Below, piece after piece: positions 46,183 to 55,250 of a stretch of 64,000 nucleotides of DNA (position 1 is its first letter; each line of letters opens with the position of its first letter). Made by a program: the position numbers and the translations under genes. This DNA is from CAILZL01 sp963791615 (GTDB taxonomy: Bacteria; Pseudomonadota; Gammaproteobacteria; Steroidobacterales; Steroidobacteraceae). The stretch lies in NCBI GenBank assembly GCA_963791615.1, contig CAWBTE010000005.1, positions 558,001-622,000 of the forward strand, written 5' to 3'. The notes under the pieces are model-generated. The model was not told where the DNA came from and made no database searches. It saw only the letters and a program-made list of their open reading frames with translations.

Positions 46183-46764
46183 GTGTCCGCGTTACCACAG
46201 TCTGCCCCCGCCGCGCGCGATGTAGCCGACCGGGCCCTAATGGAGCGCGTCGTGGCTCGCGACGGCGCGGCGTTTCGCGAGCTGTACATCTTTTACCATC
46301 GTCGCCTGGCGCGTTTTCTGATGCGCCTGACGCCCCGCTACGAACTCGCTGAAGAAGTCATCAATGACACCTTGTGGGTGGTATGGAACAAAGCCAGCGA
46401 GTTTCGGGGCGAATCGCGGGTATCAACCTGGATCATGGGCATTGCCTATCGGCGTGCGTTGAAAAGTCTGCAAGTGGGCGGCATCACGGCGGCCAATACG
46501 GTGTCGGCGGATGATCAACACTTGCAGGCACCGGACGATCTGAGCGTCGCTGAAATGAGTGAATGGATTTTGTCCGGCATGCAGCAGTTGCCGACCGAAC
46601 AACGCCTGGTTCTGGAATTTGCCTATGGTTATGGCCACTCCTGCGAAGAAATTGCACTGATCATGAACTGCCCGATCAACACGGTGAAAACCCGCCTGTT
46701 TCACGCCCGCGATAAATTGCGGCATTTACTGCCGCAGCTGGCGGGTCTGGAGGCTCTGCCATGA
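46183..46764 (+). CDS. ECF-type RNA polymerase sigma factor
   Basis: A 193-residue group 4 sigma factor. Region 2 is at about residues 27-95 (AFRELYIFYHRRLARFLMRLTPRYELAEEVINDTLWVVWNKASEFRGESRVSTWIMGIAYRRAL) and region 4 at about 125-185 (LPTEQRLVLEFAYGYGHSCEEIALIMNCPINTVKTRLFHARDKLR), the helix-turn-helix for -35 contact. The GTG at 46183 follows GGAGC. It overlaps the anti-sigma gene by 4 nt. Its targets are unknown; the protease two genes on is a candidate. Confidence 0.92.
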   Translation: MSALPQSAPAARDVADRALMERVVARDGAAFRELYIFYHRRLARFLMRLTPRYELAEEVINDTLWVVWNKASEFRGESRVSTWIMGIAYRRALKSLQVGGITAANTVSADDQHLQAPDDLSVAEMSEWILSGMQQLPTEQRLVLEFAYGYGHSCEEIALIMNCPINTVKTRLFHARDKLRHLLPQLAGLEALP

Positions 46765-47387
46765 GTGCACACACCTTGGCATGGGAGCGGATTCCCTGGC
46801 TGGTCAATGGCAGCTTGCAGGGCGAACCGCTGAACGAGCTGCAGCAGCATCTATCGACCTGCGACGAGTGTCGCGCCGAACTGGCCTTGCAGCGCCGTCT
46901 ACGTGATGCCATTGCCGCGCAACCCACAGTGGAGTTTGCGCCGCAGGCATCATTCAACAGCCTGTGGGCACGTATTGAAGCGGATACAGAATTCCAGAAG
47001 CCGATCGCATCCGTAATACCGCCTCGCCCGCGTCGCTGGCATCTCTATGGTCTGGCGGCACAGTGGCTACTGATAGCGGGCATGGCGTGGTGGTATATAC
47101 AAGCCGGATCGGCGGATTACCGCACTGTAACCAGTCGTTCATTCACCCCAGTCGGCGAATTGGCTGGTGAGTTTAAGGTGGTGTTTGATGACAGCACCAC
47201 ACTCGCGCAAGTCAAAGATATGCTCGCCGGTACAGGCCTGACGTCGATAAGCGGACCAACGCCCGCAGGTGTGTTTGTACTGAGTCGGGATGCGCAGCAC
47301 GATGATCTGGATCTCGACGCCACACTGGCACAGCTGCGCGCAAATCCTCATGTGCGTTTTGCCGAACGCAGCGCTGGCGCTGAATAA
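46761..47387 (+). CDS. Zinc-finger anti-sigma factor with protease-prodomain-like C-terminus
   Basis: A 208-residue membrane protein. The cytoplasmic N-terminus has the ZAS-type HxxxCxxC (His30, Cys34, Cys37, in LQQHLSTCDECRAEL) that holds the sigma factor. A single membrane helix spans about 93-113 (LYGLAAQWLLIAGMAWWYI). The periplasmic part (about 125-208) reads GEFKVVFDDSTTLAQVKDMLAGTG... LDATLAQLRANPHVRFAERS, resembling the I9-type propeptide of subtilisins. It is followed after 5 nt by a subtilisin-like gene, so the two products may meet. Confidence 0.85.
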   Translation: MSAHTLAWERIPWLVNGSLQGEPLNELQQHLSTCDECRAELALQRRLRDAIAAQPTVEFAPQASFNSLWARIEADTEFQKPIASVIPPRPRRWHLYGLAAQWLLIAGMAWWYIQAGSADYRTVTSRSFTPVGELAGEFKVVFDDSTTLAQVKDMLAGTGLTSISGPTPAGVFVLSRDAQHDDLDLDATLAQLRANPHVRFAERSAGAE

Positions 47388-47392
47388 CTGAC

Positions 47393-48676
47393 ATGCGTGC
47401 ACCGCGTTGGTTGATCGGATTGCTGCTGCTGGTCAGCGTTGTATTGAGCGCCTGCCAGACAACGGAGCAAGTGGGCAGCAACATCACCGATGATACGACG
47501 CGCCTGATTGTGGTTGCTGTTCACAACGCACCGGTAACACCGCTGCGCACCGGCTCGACACGACGTGTTTACAACGCCGGTGATTATGCGGTCAGCGCCA
47601 GTGCGCAAGGCGATCTGCTGTCGCTGGCGCGTGACTATCAGCTGCAGGCGCTATCGCAATGGCCCATTGAATTGCTCGAAATGCACTGCGCGCTGTTTGT
47701 CATTCCGGCTGGCGCCAATCGCGAGGCCTTGCTGGCGCGCCTGCAAACCGATGCGCGAGTGCAGCTGGCGCAGCCACTGCATACCTTTGCCACGCAAAGC
47801 ACGCCCAGCACCGATCCTTACGCCGCCCTGCAAACCGGCATGTTGCAAATGCAATTGTCTGCCGCGCATCAACAGTCACAGGGGCGTGGCGTGCGTGTGG
47901 CGGTGATTGATACCGGCGTGGACAGCAATCATCCCGATCTGGCTGGGCGCATCGCCGCCGAGTACAACGTGGTGGACAACAACACCACGCAGTTTCATCA
48001 GGATCGTCATGGCACGGCGGTGGCGGGCGTGCTGGCTGCCAATAAGGACAATGGCGTCGGGATGATCGGCGTCGCGCCGCAAGCCCGGTTGATGCCGATC
48101 AAGGCCTGCTGGGAAGTGAACGCAGGCAGTGATGAGGCACGTTGCAACTCCTATACGCTGGCGCAGGCCATTGCCAAAGCAGTCGCCGAGCAGGCGCAGA
48201 TCATTAACCTCAGTCTGACCGGCCCCAGCGATGCGCTGCTCAGCGCCTTGACTGAACGCGCCATCGCTAAAGGCATTATTGTGGTCGGCGCGAGTTCCAG
48301 TGCAGGTACTTCGGGTTTTCCGGGCAATGTGTCACGCGTGATCACCGTTGCGAGCGATCACAGCAAGCAGGCCACCATGTTGCGTGCACCCGGTGCAGAA
48401 GTGCTGACCCTGGCGCCAAGGGGGCGCTATGACTTTGCTTCTGGTGATTCGCTGGCCACCGCTGCCATCAGCGGCGTTACTGCGTTGCTCATAGCAAAAC
48501 AGCGTAATCTCAGCTCGGAGCGCTTGATGCAATTGTTGACCAGCGCCAGCGAATCACAGTTGAAAACCGATGTTGCGCCCGTGGTCAATGCCTGCCGCGC
48601 CGTCGCCAGGCTCACTGGCGTTGATAACTGCGCAACGCCTGATGTGCGCTTAAGCGAGAACGTGAACAGGCTCTGA
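47393..48676 (+). CDS. Subtilisin-like (S8) serine peptidase lipoprotein
   Basis: A 427-residue predicted lipoprotein (lipobox LSAC at 18-21). An N-terminal propeptide-like part (about 60-135, ending LLARLQTDARVQLAQPLHTF) precedes the S8 catalytic domain. The triad is visible: Asp173 in VAVIDTGVD, His206 in RHGTAVAG and Ser353 in GDSLATAA. The usual oxyanion-hole Asn segment (AAGN) is replaced by GASSSAG around residue 302, which may lower or alter activity. It closes a sigma, anti-sigma, protease operon. Confidence 0.85.
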   Translation: MRAPRWLIGLLLLVSVVLSACQTTEQVGSNITDDTTRLIVVAVHNAPVTPLRTGSTRRVYNAGDYAVSASAQGDLLSLARDYQLQALSQWPIELLEMHCALFVIPAGANREALLARLQTDARVQLAQPLHTFATQSTPSTDPYAALQTGMLQMQLSAAHQQSQGRGVRVAVIDTGVDSNHPDLAGRIAAEYNVVDNNTTQFHQDRHGTAVAGVLAANKDNGVGMIGVAPQARLMPIKACWEVNAGSDEARCNSYTLAQAIAKAVAEQAQIINLSLTGPSDALLSALTERAIAKGIIVVGASSSAGTSGFPGNVSRVITVASDHSKQATMLRAPGAEVLTLAPRGRYDFASGDSLATAAISGVTALLIAKQRNLSSERLMQLLTSASESQLKTDVAPVVNACRAVARLTGVDNCATPDVRLSENVNRL

Positions 48677-48711
48677 CAGATCGCGGCGGTTCTCACGCAA
48701 GGCTGCATCTA

Positions 48712-49440
48712 TCAGTCCCTGGGGGCGATCTCAGCAACGGTCTGATCCATCCAGGTTTGCAGTTCGCTGGTCAGCTCACGCGCATCACGGCCCTGGGTAG
48801 GCATGGGTTTGCCAATGACCAGGCGAATGGCCCCCGGTTTTTTGATCCAGCCACGGCGTGGCCAGAAATAGCCTGCCGTGTGCGCCACCGGCACGATGCT
48901 GACGCCCGCTTCAATGGCCAGCAAGGCGCCACTGATGCCGTACTTGCGGGTCTCACCCGGTGCGGTGCGTGTGCCTTCCGGGAAGATCACTATCCAGCGG
49001 CCTGCTTTCAGGCGCTCTTTGCCCTGAGTGATGACCTGCTTGACCGCTGAACCGCCCGCTGAGCGATTGATGGCAATCGGCAGCATCGCGGCCAGCGACC
49101 AGCCCACCACCGGAATCCACAGCAGCTCGCGCTTCATCACCCAGGCCTGTTCGGGAAACACCAGCGCCTGGGCAATGGTTTCCCAGGTGGAGGAATGTTT
49201 CCACATGGTCACGTGAGCACCGGGTGGAATGTTCTCGCGGCCTTCCACCACCAGATCCAGATCGCATAGCACCTTGAGCAACCAGATGATCAGCCGCGAC
49301 CACTGATGTGTGATGGCCCAGCGCACCCGATACGGAAACACGGTGGAAGCAATCACCACCACGCCAATCAGCGTCGTCAGAGTGAAGTACAGCGTCGTAA
49401 ACAGGATGGAGCGGAGTAGCTGGAATAATTTCATGAGCAT
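48712..49440 (-). CDS. plsC: 1-acyl-sn-glycerol-3-phosphate acyltransferase
   Basis: A membrane-bound acyltransferase making phosphatidic acid from lysophosphatidic acid. An N-terminal membrane helix (about 3-30) is followed by the acceptor motif in the HX4E form, KHSSTWE, where many homologues have HX4D. IFPEGTRTAPGE is the second substrate motif. The ATG at 49440 overlaps the glyS stop (TGATG); a second ATG lies at 49434. The protein is 242 residues. The gmhB gene that sits between glyS and plsC in many relatives is missing. Confidence 0.88.
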   Translation of the reverse strand: MLMKLFQLLRSILFTTLYFTLTTLIGVVVIASTVFPYRVRWAITHQWSRLIIWLLKVLCDLDLVVEGRENIPPGAHVTMWKHSSTWETIAQALVFPEQAWVMKRELLWIPVVGWSLAAMLPIAINRSAGGSAVKQVITQGKERLKAGRWIVIFPEGTRTAPGETRKYGISGALLAIEAGVSIVPVAHTAGYFWPRRGWIKKPGAIRLVIGKPMPTQGRDARELTSELQTWMDQTVAEIAPRD

Positions 49441-51602
49441 CAACCGGGCAGACGTGACAGATCGGCAACTTGCAGGAACACACCACGCAGCCTCGCCAAC
49501 AAAGCAAGGCGATTGTTACGCACTGCCAAGTCATCGGCCATGACCATCACCTTGTCGAAGAACTGATCGACCGCTGGACGCAATGTCGCCAGTCGTGTCA
49601 ATGCATCCGCATAGTTGTTGGTAGCGAACAAGGGAGCGGTGTCCTTTTCAGCGCTGATTAACGCTGAGTACAGGTCGCGTTCCGCAACTTCGACGAACTT
49701 GTCAGCATGAACTTCCTTGCTGATCTCGCCTTCGACTTTCTTGAGGATATTGTTGATGCGCTTGTTGGCGGCGGCCAGGCTTTGCGCATCACTCAACTTC
49801 AGGAAACTCACCAGCGCACGCAGACGGTTGTCGAAGACGAGTAATGAAGCCGGACGATTGGCCAGCACGGCATCGAACATTTCCGTGGTTACTTGCAGCT
49901 CGCTGCCTTCGAGGTAGTAACCACGCAGGCGTTCCATGATGTAGTCGTAGACCTCATTGACGTGGTGACATACCAAGGTTCAACGCCAAGCGTCAAAGGT
50001 GGATGTTGAACACAGATTGCTGGTTCGAAAAATCGGTGCGAGCTCGCCCGCAATCAAAGTCATTTAGATCAAACGCTAGCTGCCGTCCAATGAAAATGCG
50101 CAATACGCCAATAGCAGCGCGTCGCAAACCGAACGGATCTTTGGTGCCGGTAGGTTTTTGTCCCGCCGCAAAAATGCCACACAGCGTTTCCAGCTTGTCG
50201 GCCAGTGCCAGCGCCATGCCGGTCTTTGTGACAGGCAATTCATCGCCCGCACCGCGTGGCAAATATTGTTCACGAATGGCTTCAGCGACTTCCGTATCCA
50301 GACCATCGGCCAGCGCGTAGTAGCGGCCCATGATGCCCTGCAGCTCAGGGAACTCGCCCACCATGTCAGTGACCAGATCAGCTTTTGCCAAGCTGTGCGG
50401 CCTGGTCAGCTCTGGTCCGCAGGTAGTTACCGCCCAGTTGTTTGCCAATCGGCGCGCGCTAGTTTGCGTACGCGTTTGACGCGATCCAGCTGAGTACCTA
50501 GCTGGTTGTGATACACCACCTTACCGAGGCGTGGCAGCCGCGATTCCAGCGTCTGCTTGCGATCTTCGTCAAAGAAAAACTTGGCATCGGCCAGACGCGG
50601 ACGCACCACACGCTCGTTACCTTGAATGACACGGCTGGGATCAGCGGGACGAATGTTGCTGACCACCAGGAACTTGTTGGTCAACTTGCCGCTGGCGTCC
50701 AGCAGTGGGAAGTACTTTTGATTGGCCTTCATGGTCAGGATCAGGCATTCAGCTGGCACTTCCAGAAACTCTTTTTCAAACTGGCAGGTGAGCACATTGG
50801 GGCGTTCCACCAGCGCGGTAACTTCATCCAGCAAGGCTTCATCAGTGATCGGCTGCAGGCCTTCTTTATTGGCGGCGGCTTGAAGCTGCTTCACGATCTC
50901 GGCGCGACGTGCTGCAAAGCTGGCGATCACTGCGCCTTCGGTTTCCATTTGCTGTGCGTAGCTGTCAGCGTCTTTCAGTTCAATTGCGGGTTTGCTGGCT
51001 TCAAAGCGATGGCCGTGGGTGATGCGGCCTGCATTCAGTCCCAACACGGATACATTGACCACATCTGAACCATGCAGCGCAACCAGACCATGCGCAGGAC
51101 GAACAAAGTTGACACTGCTCCAGCCGTCAGCGAGTTGGTAGCTCATCACTTTGGGGATAGGCAGTTTGCTCAGTGCTTCTTCAATGGCCTTCTGTAAACC
51201 TTCATCCAACCGGGCCCCGGCAACATTGATGTCCAGAAAAAGTGCCTCGGTCTTGCCATCGGGCAAACGCTTCAGCTGTGACATCACGGTTGCATCCAGT
51301 CCCATGGAGCTGAGCCGCTTCAGCAAGGCAGGCGTGGGCTGACCTTCGGTATTGAGCGCCACGCTCACTGGCATCAACTTCTGCTGCACCGCCTTGTCAG
51401 CTGCTTTGTCAGCCACCTTCGTGACATGCACCGCGAGACGGCGTGGCGATGCAAAGGCCGTGATCTGTGCATCGGCATTGGCCAGACCTTGTGCCTTCAA
51501 GCTTTCGCTTAAGGACGAAGCAAAGCTTTCACCCAGCGTTTTAAGCGCCTTCGGCGGCAGTTCTTCAACAAACAATTCAACCAAAAGATTCTTGGTGGTC
51601 AT
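49440..51602 (-). CDS. glyS: Glycyl-tRNA synthetase beta subunit (several frameshifts)
   Basis: The tRNA-binding subunit of the alpha2beta2 bacterial glycyl-tRNA synthetase. The N-terminal part (51602-50427) begins MTTKNLLVELFVEELPPKALK, holds LPKVMSYQ-like and VRPAHGLVALHG motifs, and is intact for 385 residues. Then one-base insertions are needed at about 50450 (into IGKQLGGNYLRTRADQAAQLGK), 50383-50386 (into ADLVTDMVGEFPELQG) and 50056-50058 (into LIAGELAPIF); one or more further changes before 49976 restore EVYDYIMERLRGYYLE and the C-terminus VMVMADDLAVRNNRLALLARLRGVFLQVADLS. Because glyS is essential with glyQ and the fragments cover the whole family length, assembly error is likelier than loss. 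It lies between glyQ and plsC. Confidence 0.85.
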
Positions 51603-51605
51603 CGC

Positions 51606-52565
51606 TCAGGCAACCTTCTTGTTCTTTTCCAGCTGGGCCAGCACTTCGCTAGCCCATGCCTTCGGCGCCATCGGGAAGCCCAGTCGCGCCCGGCTGTCGA
51701 GGTAACTTTGCGCTACGGCGCGCGCCAGATTGCGAATGCGGCCGATATACGCAGCACGTTCGGTGACGCTGATCGCGCCGCGTGCGTCGAGCAGATTGAA
51801 GGTATGTGCGGCTTTCAGCACCTGCTCATACGCAGGCAGCGCCAGCTGTTGCTCCATCAGATACTTGGCCTGCTTCTCATGCGCGCCAAACGCGGTGAAC
51901 AGAAACTCCACGTCGCTGTGTTTGAAGTTGTAGGTGCTTTGCTCAACTTCATTCTGGTGAAACACATCGCGGTACTGGATGCCTGGCGCGTACACCAGAT
52001 CGAATACGTTATCCACGCCCTGCAGGTACATGGCCAGACGTTCCAGGCCGTAAGTGATTTCGCCGGTAATCGGTTTGCAGTCAATACCACCGACCTGCTG
52101 GAAGTAGGTGAACTGCGTGACTTCCATGCCGTTCAGCCACACTTCCCAGCCCAGACCCCAGGCGCCCAACGTGGGGTTTTCCCAGTCGTCTTCTACAAAA
52201 CGGATGTCATTGACCTTCAGATCAAAACCCACGGCTTCGAGCGAGCCCAGGTACAGCTCCAGAATGTCCGCCGGCGCGGGTTTGAGCACCACTTGAAACT
52301 GGTAGTAGTGCTGCAGGCGATTGGGGTTGTTGCCATAGCGACCATCTTTGGGGCGGCGGCTGGGCTGCACATAGCCAGCCTTCCAGGGTTCCGGCCCGAG
52401 GGCGCGCAAAAAAGTGGCGGTATGACTGGTGCCCGCCCCTACTTCCATGTCGTAGGGCTGCAGGATGGCGCAGCCCCGATCCGCCCAATAGCGCTGCAAG
52501 GCCAGGATCAGATCCTGAAATGTCTGCGGAATGCTGGTTGTCGGGCTGAGCGATGGGCTGGGCAT
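51606..52565 (-). CDS. glyQ: Glycyl-tRNA synthetase alpha subunit
   Basis: The catalytic subunit that activates glycine. Motifs are TFQDLILALQRYWADRGCAILQPYDMEVGAGTSHTATFLRALGPEPW, YVQPSRRPKDGRYGNNPNRLQHYYQFQVVLKP and GLERLAMYLQGVDNVFDLVY. The start at 52565 (MPSPSLSPTTSIPQTFQD) gives 319 residues against 303 in E. coli; a further six codons are open to 52583. glyS starts 3 nt after its stop. Its 5' end faces glnA across a long regulatory gap. Confidence 0.95.
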   Translation of the reverse strand: MPSPSLSPTTSIPQTFQDLILALQRYWADRGCAILQPYDMEVGAGTSHTATFLRALGPEPWKAGYVQPSRRPKDGRYGNNPNRLQHYYQFQVVLKPAPADILELYLGSLEAVGFDLKVNDIRFVEDDWENPTLGAWGLGWEVWLNGMEVTQFTYFQQVGGIDCKPITGEITYGLERLAMYLQGVDNVFDLVYAPGIQYRDVFHQNEVEQSTYNFKHSDVEFLFTAFGAHEKQAKYLMEQQLALPAYEQVLKAAHTFNLLDARGAISVTERAAYIGRIRNLARAVAQSYLDSRARLGFPMAPKAWASEVLAQLEKNKKVA

Positions 52566-52674
52566 GGGGCTTCTGCCGTGCATAAGTAAATGAGGGCAAA
52601 CGGAAAAGGGCCGCGAGTATAGCTGAGCCGAATTGGATCCCGCAGGCTTGCCCGGTAGTCAGGTCAATACCCGG

Positions 52675-52722
52675 CGCGCCATGCTGGTGCGGATTCTTCC
52701 GTGATTGCGCCATGCTGGTGCT
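52675..52722 (+). promoter_or_regulatory. Two NtrC-binding sites upstream of glnA
   Basis: Two near-identical dyads share the 15-mer GCGCCATGCTGGTGC. Site 1 is 52675-52691 (CGCGCC-N5-GGTGCG) and site 2 is 52706-52722 (TGCGCC-N5-GGTGCT). Both match the NtrC consensus TGCACC-N5-GGTGCA with few changes. Centres are 31 bp apart, about three helical turns, and fall near -140 and -109 relative to the start predicted from the sigma-54 promoter. Confidence 0.85.
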
Positions 52723-52796
52723 AACATCTTGGGGCTAATTGAGCGTGATCGGGAAGAATCCAGCGCTGGCGCTTAAGTTGCGCTACCGCAGTGCGC

Positions 52797-52812
52797 TGGC
52801 ATGCTTCCTGCA
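52797..52812 (+). promoter_or_regulatory. Sigma-54 promoter of glnA
   Basis: TGGCATG-CTTC-CTGCA at 52797-52812 has the GG and GC elements with correct 10-bp spacing and close to the TGGCAYR-N4-TTGCW consensus, with a C for T at the first position of the -12 block. Transcription should begin near 52823, about 90 nt before the glnA ATG. Together with the two upstream NtrC sites it predicts activation at low nitrogen. Confidence 0.85.
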
Positions 52813-52911
52813 ATTTCGACGACTCTAGAGCATAGACCTTCGGTTGGCGCGACGAGCAGCCGGGGATGTTTATTCATTACAGCAATCGTCGTTTTTCCGG
52901 AGGAGTAATTC

Positions 52912-54325
52912 ATGACAACCGGTGCTGATGTTCTCAGCTTGATGAAAGAGAAAGAAATCAGGTACGTGGATCTGCGATTCACGGACACGCGTGGCAAGGA
53001 ACAGCACGTAACCGTGTCGGCTTCCTCGGTGGATGCCAAATTTTTCGCTGACGGCAAGATGTTCGACGGTTCGTCAATCGCCGGCTGGAAGGGCATCAAT
53101 GAATCCGACATGATCCTGATGCCGGATGCCACCACCGCCGTCATGGATCCGTTCTTTGAAGATCCGACCCTGATCATCCGTTGCGACATTCTCGAGCCCG
53201 CCACCATGCAGGGTTACGACCGTGATCCGCGCTCGGTGGCCAAGCGTGCCGAAGCTTATTTGAAGTCCACTGGCATTGCTGATGGCGCCTTGTTTGGTCC
53301 GGAAAATGAATTCTTCATTTTCGACAGCGTGCGCTGGACCAACGAAATGCATCATTGCAGTCTCGAGATTGACTCGGTGCAGGGTGCCTGGAATTCCAAC
53401 ACCAAGTATCCCGAAGGCAACACCGGCTACCGCCCGGGCGTCAAGGGTGGTTACTTCCCGGTACCGCCGGTGGATGCGTTCCAGAACATCCGCAGCGCAA
53501 TGTGTAACGTGCTGGAAGAAATGGGCCTGGTCGTCGAAGTGCACCATCACGAAGTGGCCACCGGTGGCCAGTGCGAAATCGGTGTCGGCCCGGGCGGCCT
53601 GGTACGCAAGGCGGACGAAGTACAGATCCTCAAGTATGTCATCCAGAACGTAGCCCATCTGCACGGCAAGACCGCGACCTTCATGCCGAAGCCTTTAGTA
53701 GGCGACAACGGCTCGGGCATGCACGTGCACCAGTCCCTGCAAAAAGCCGGTGTGGCGCTGTTTGCCGGTGACAAGTACGGCGGGTCTGTCCGAGACCGCG
53801 CTGTACTACATAGGCGGCATTATCAAGCATGCCAAGGCCATCAATGCGTTCACCAATGCGGGTACCAACAGCTACAAGCGTCTGGTGCCCGGCTTTGAAG
53901 CCCCCGTGATGCTGGCCTACTCGGCCAGAAATCGTTCGGCTTCGATTCGTATTCCATGGGTACCGAATCCCAAGGCGCGTCGTATCGAAGTGCGTTTCCC
54001 GGATTCGTCCGCGAATCCGTACTTTGCCTTCACGGCCATGATGATGGCGGGTCTGGATGGTATCCAGAACAAGATTCACCCGGGCGAACCTGCCGACAAG
54101 GATCTCTACGATCTGGAGCCCGAAGAAGCCGCGCACATCCCGCAGGTTTGCAGCTCGCTGGAAATGGCGCTGGAACACCTGGACAAGGATCGCGACTTCC
54201 TGAAGAAGGGCGGCGTGTTCACTGACGATGTGATTGATGCCTATATCGGTCTGAAGATGCAGGAAGTCACGCGTTTCCGCATGACCCCGCATCCAATCGA
54301 AATGGAGTTGTACTACGCCTGCTGA
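52912..54325 (+). CDS. glnA: Glutamine synthetase type I (one frameshift)
   Basis: Joins ammonium to glutamate using ATP; the main ammonium assimilation enzyme. Read through one extra T at 53785 the product is 470 residues (E. coli 469). Motifs are FDGSSIAGWKGINESDM, GPENEFFIFD, VEVHHHEVATGGQCEIG, KPLVGDNGSGMHVHQSL, then after the shift LSETALYYIGGIIKHAKAINAFTNAGTNSYKRLVPGFEAPVMLAYSARNRSASIRIP and DLYDLEPEE, whose Tyr is the GlnE adenylylation site. A strong GGAGGAG ribosome site precedes the ATG. The frameshift in an essential gene points to a sequence error. Expression is governed by the sigma-54/NtrC sites upstream. Confidence 0.92.
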
Positions 54326-54478
54326 CGTTTTACCGAGGGAGTCGGGCTGCGTCCTCCGGCGCAGCTCAGCTCCTGAGGCAATCGATGTTCATGTAGCCGG
54401 GTGAAGTTGGTCGCAGATTTCTGCATTCAGCCTCACCGGCTTTGTCCCCAGGAGAACTAGCGGGTATGCTTCCCGACC
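54326..54478. other. Gap between glnA and the DUF4124 gene
   Basis: 153 bases with an inverted repeat GCTGCG...CGCAGC (about 54347-54366) that could terminate glnA transcription, though no T run follows. Nothing else is recognised. Confidence 0.35.
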
Positions 54479-55003
54479 ATGCGTTACCTGCACTGTCTCA
54501 TTCTCTTAGCGGTCGCCACTACAGTGCCGGCCGCAGATGTATGGAAATGGCGCGACGCAAACGGCGTGGTGCATTACTCCGATCAGCCGGTAGCGGGTGC
54601 AGAGCCCGTGAGAGTGCAGAACTCCAGCACCTACACGCCACCCGTGAGTTCCACTGCCAGTGGCGCAGCCAGTTCAAGTTCCAGCGCAGCGATTCCCAGT
54701 TACACCAATGTCGAGATCTGGAAGCCCAGTGCCGAAACGACCATAGCGAATTCCGGCGGACTGGTGAGTGTCGGCGTGCGGGTCGAACCGGGTCTGGCGC
54801 AGGAACATCGTCTGGCGTTGTACCTGGATGGTCGACTCGTGCCGGGCTTTCCCGAAAAGGGCACGGAGTACGATCTGACCGACGTGGAGCGTGGTGCACA
54901 CACGCTGGTGCTCGCGGTGCTCGATGCCAAGGGCAGTCAGCTCACGCTGAGCAGCCCGGTGCAGTTCTACGTGCAGCAACCTTCCGTGTTGCTCAGACCC
55001 TAA
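54479..55003 (+). CDS. DUF4124 domain exported protein
   Basis: A 174-residue periplasmic protein with a signal peptide (CLILLAVATTVPAAD) and the DUF4124 motif DVWKWRDANGVVHYSDQPVAGAEPV at residues 20-44. A Ser/Ala-rich linker follows, then a beta domain (IWKPSAETTIANSGGLVSVGVRVEPGLAQEHRLALYLDGRLVPG... LVLAVLDAKGSQL) like immunoglobulin or FxLYD-type folds. Genes of this type are often found between glnA and ntrB in gammaproteobacteria. The function is unknown. Confidence 0.85.
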   Translation: MRYLHCLILLAVATTVPAADVWKWRDANGVVHYSDQPVAGAEPVRVQNSSTYTPPVSSTASGAASSSSSAAIPSYTNVEIWKPSAETTIANSGGLVSVGVRVEPGLAQEHRLALYLDGRLVPGFPEKGTEYDLTDVERGAHTLVLAVLDAKGSQLTLSSPVQFYVQQPSVLLRP

Positions 55004-55152
55004 GGGAACCGCTGCTTAACCTACTGCGCTCGACATCTTGCGCGCGTACGGTGCTCGGAATCCTCACCTATTTCCGCATAGGCTCCGGTTCCTGCGCTCC
55101 GGTCGCGCGCAACCTGCCTTCGCTCGCTACGGTTAATCAGCGGTTCCTAAGC
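55001..55152. mobile_element. MITE-like element between the DUF4124 gene and ntrB
   Basis: About 150 bases bounded by imperfect terminal inverted repeats: TAAGGGAACCGCTGCTTAACC on the left and, on the opposite strand at the right end, TTAGGAACCGCTGATTAACC. They share the core GGAACCGCTG. The interior has no coding frame and is rich in paired segments such as GGCTCCGGTTCCTGCGCTCCGG. The shape fits a non-autonomous miniature element inserted between glnA-side genes and ntrB. No source transposase is seen in the window. Confidence 0.6.
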
Positions 55153-55250
55153 AGTCAAATCCAGTTTCTGTCTAAGTCGAGTGGTTTGTCGGAACGACAA
55201 GCCAGGGTTGATCCATGGTAGCCGTGCCTCGCCTCCGCATGGAGCAGACC

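Noticed and set aside
51708..52589. Plus-strand open frame of 293 codons opposite glyQ
   Set aside because: glyQ is complete on the minus strand with all class II motifs; the antisense frame is a shadow.
54442..55221. Plus-strand frame of 259 codons overlapping the DUF4124 gene
   Set aside because: It overlaps the DUF4124 gene in another frame and runs through the MITE-like element; the DUF4124 frame has a signal peptide and family motif.
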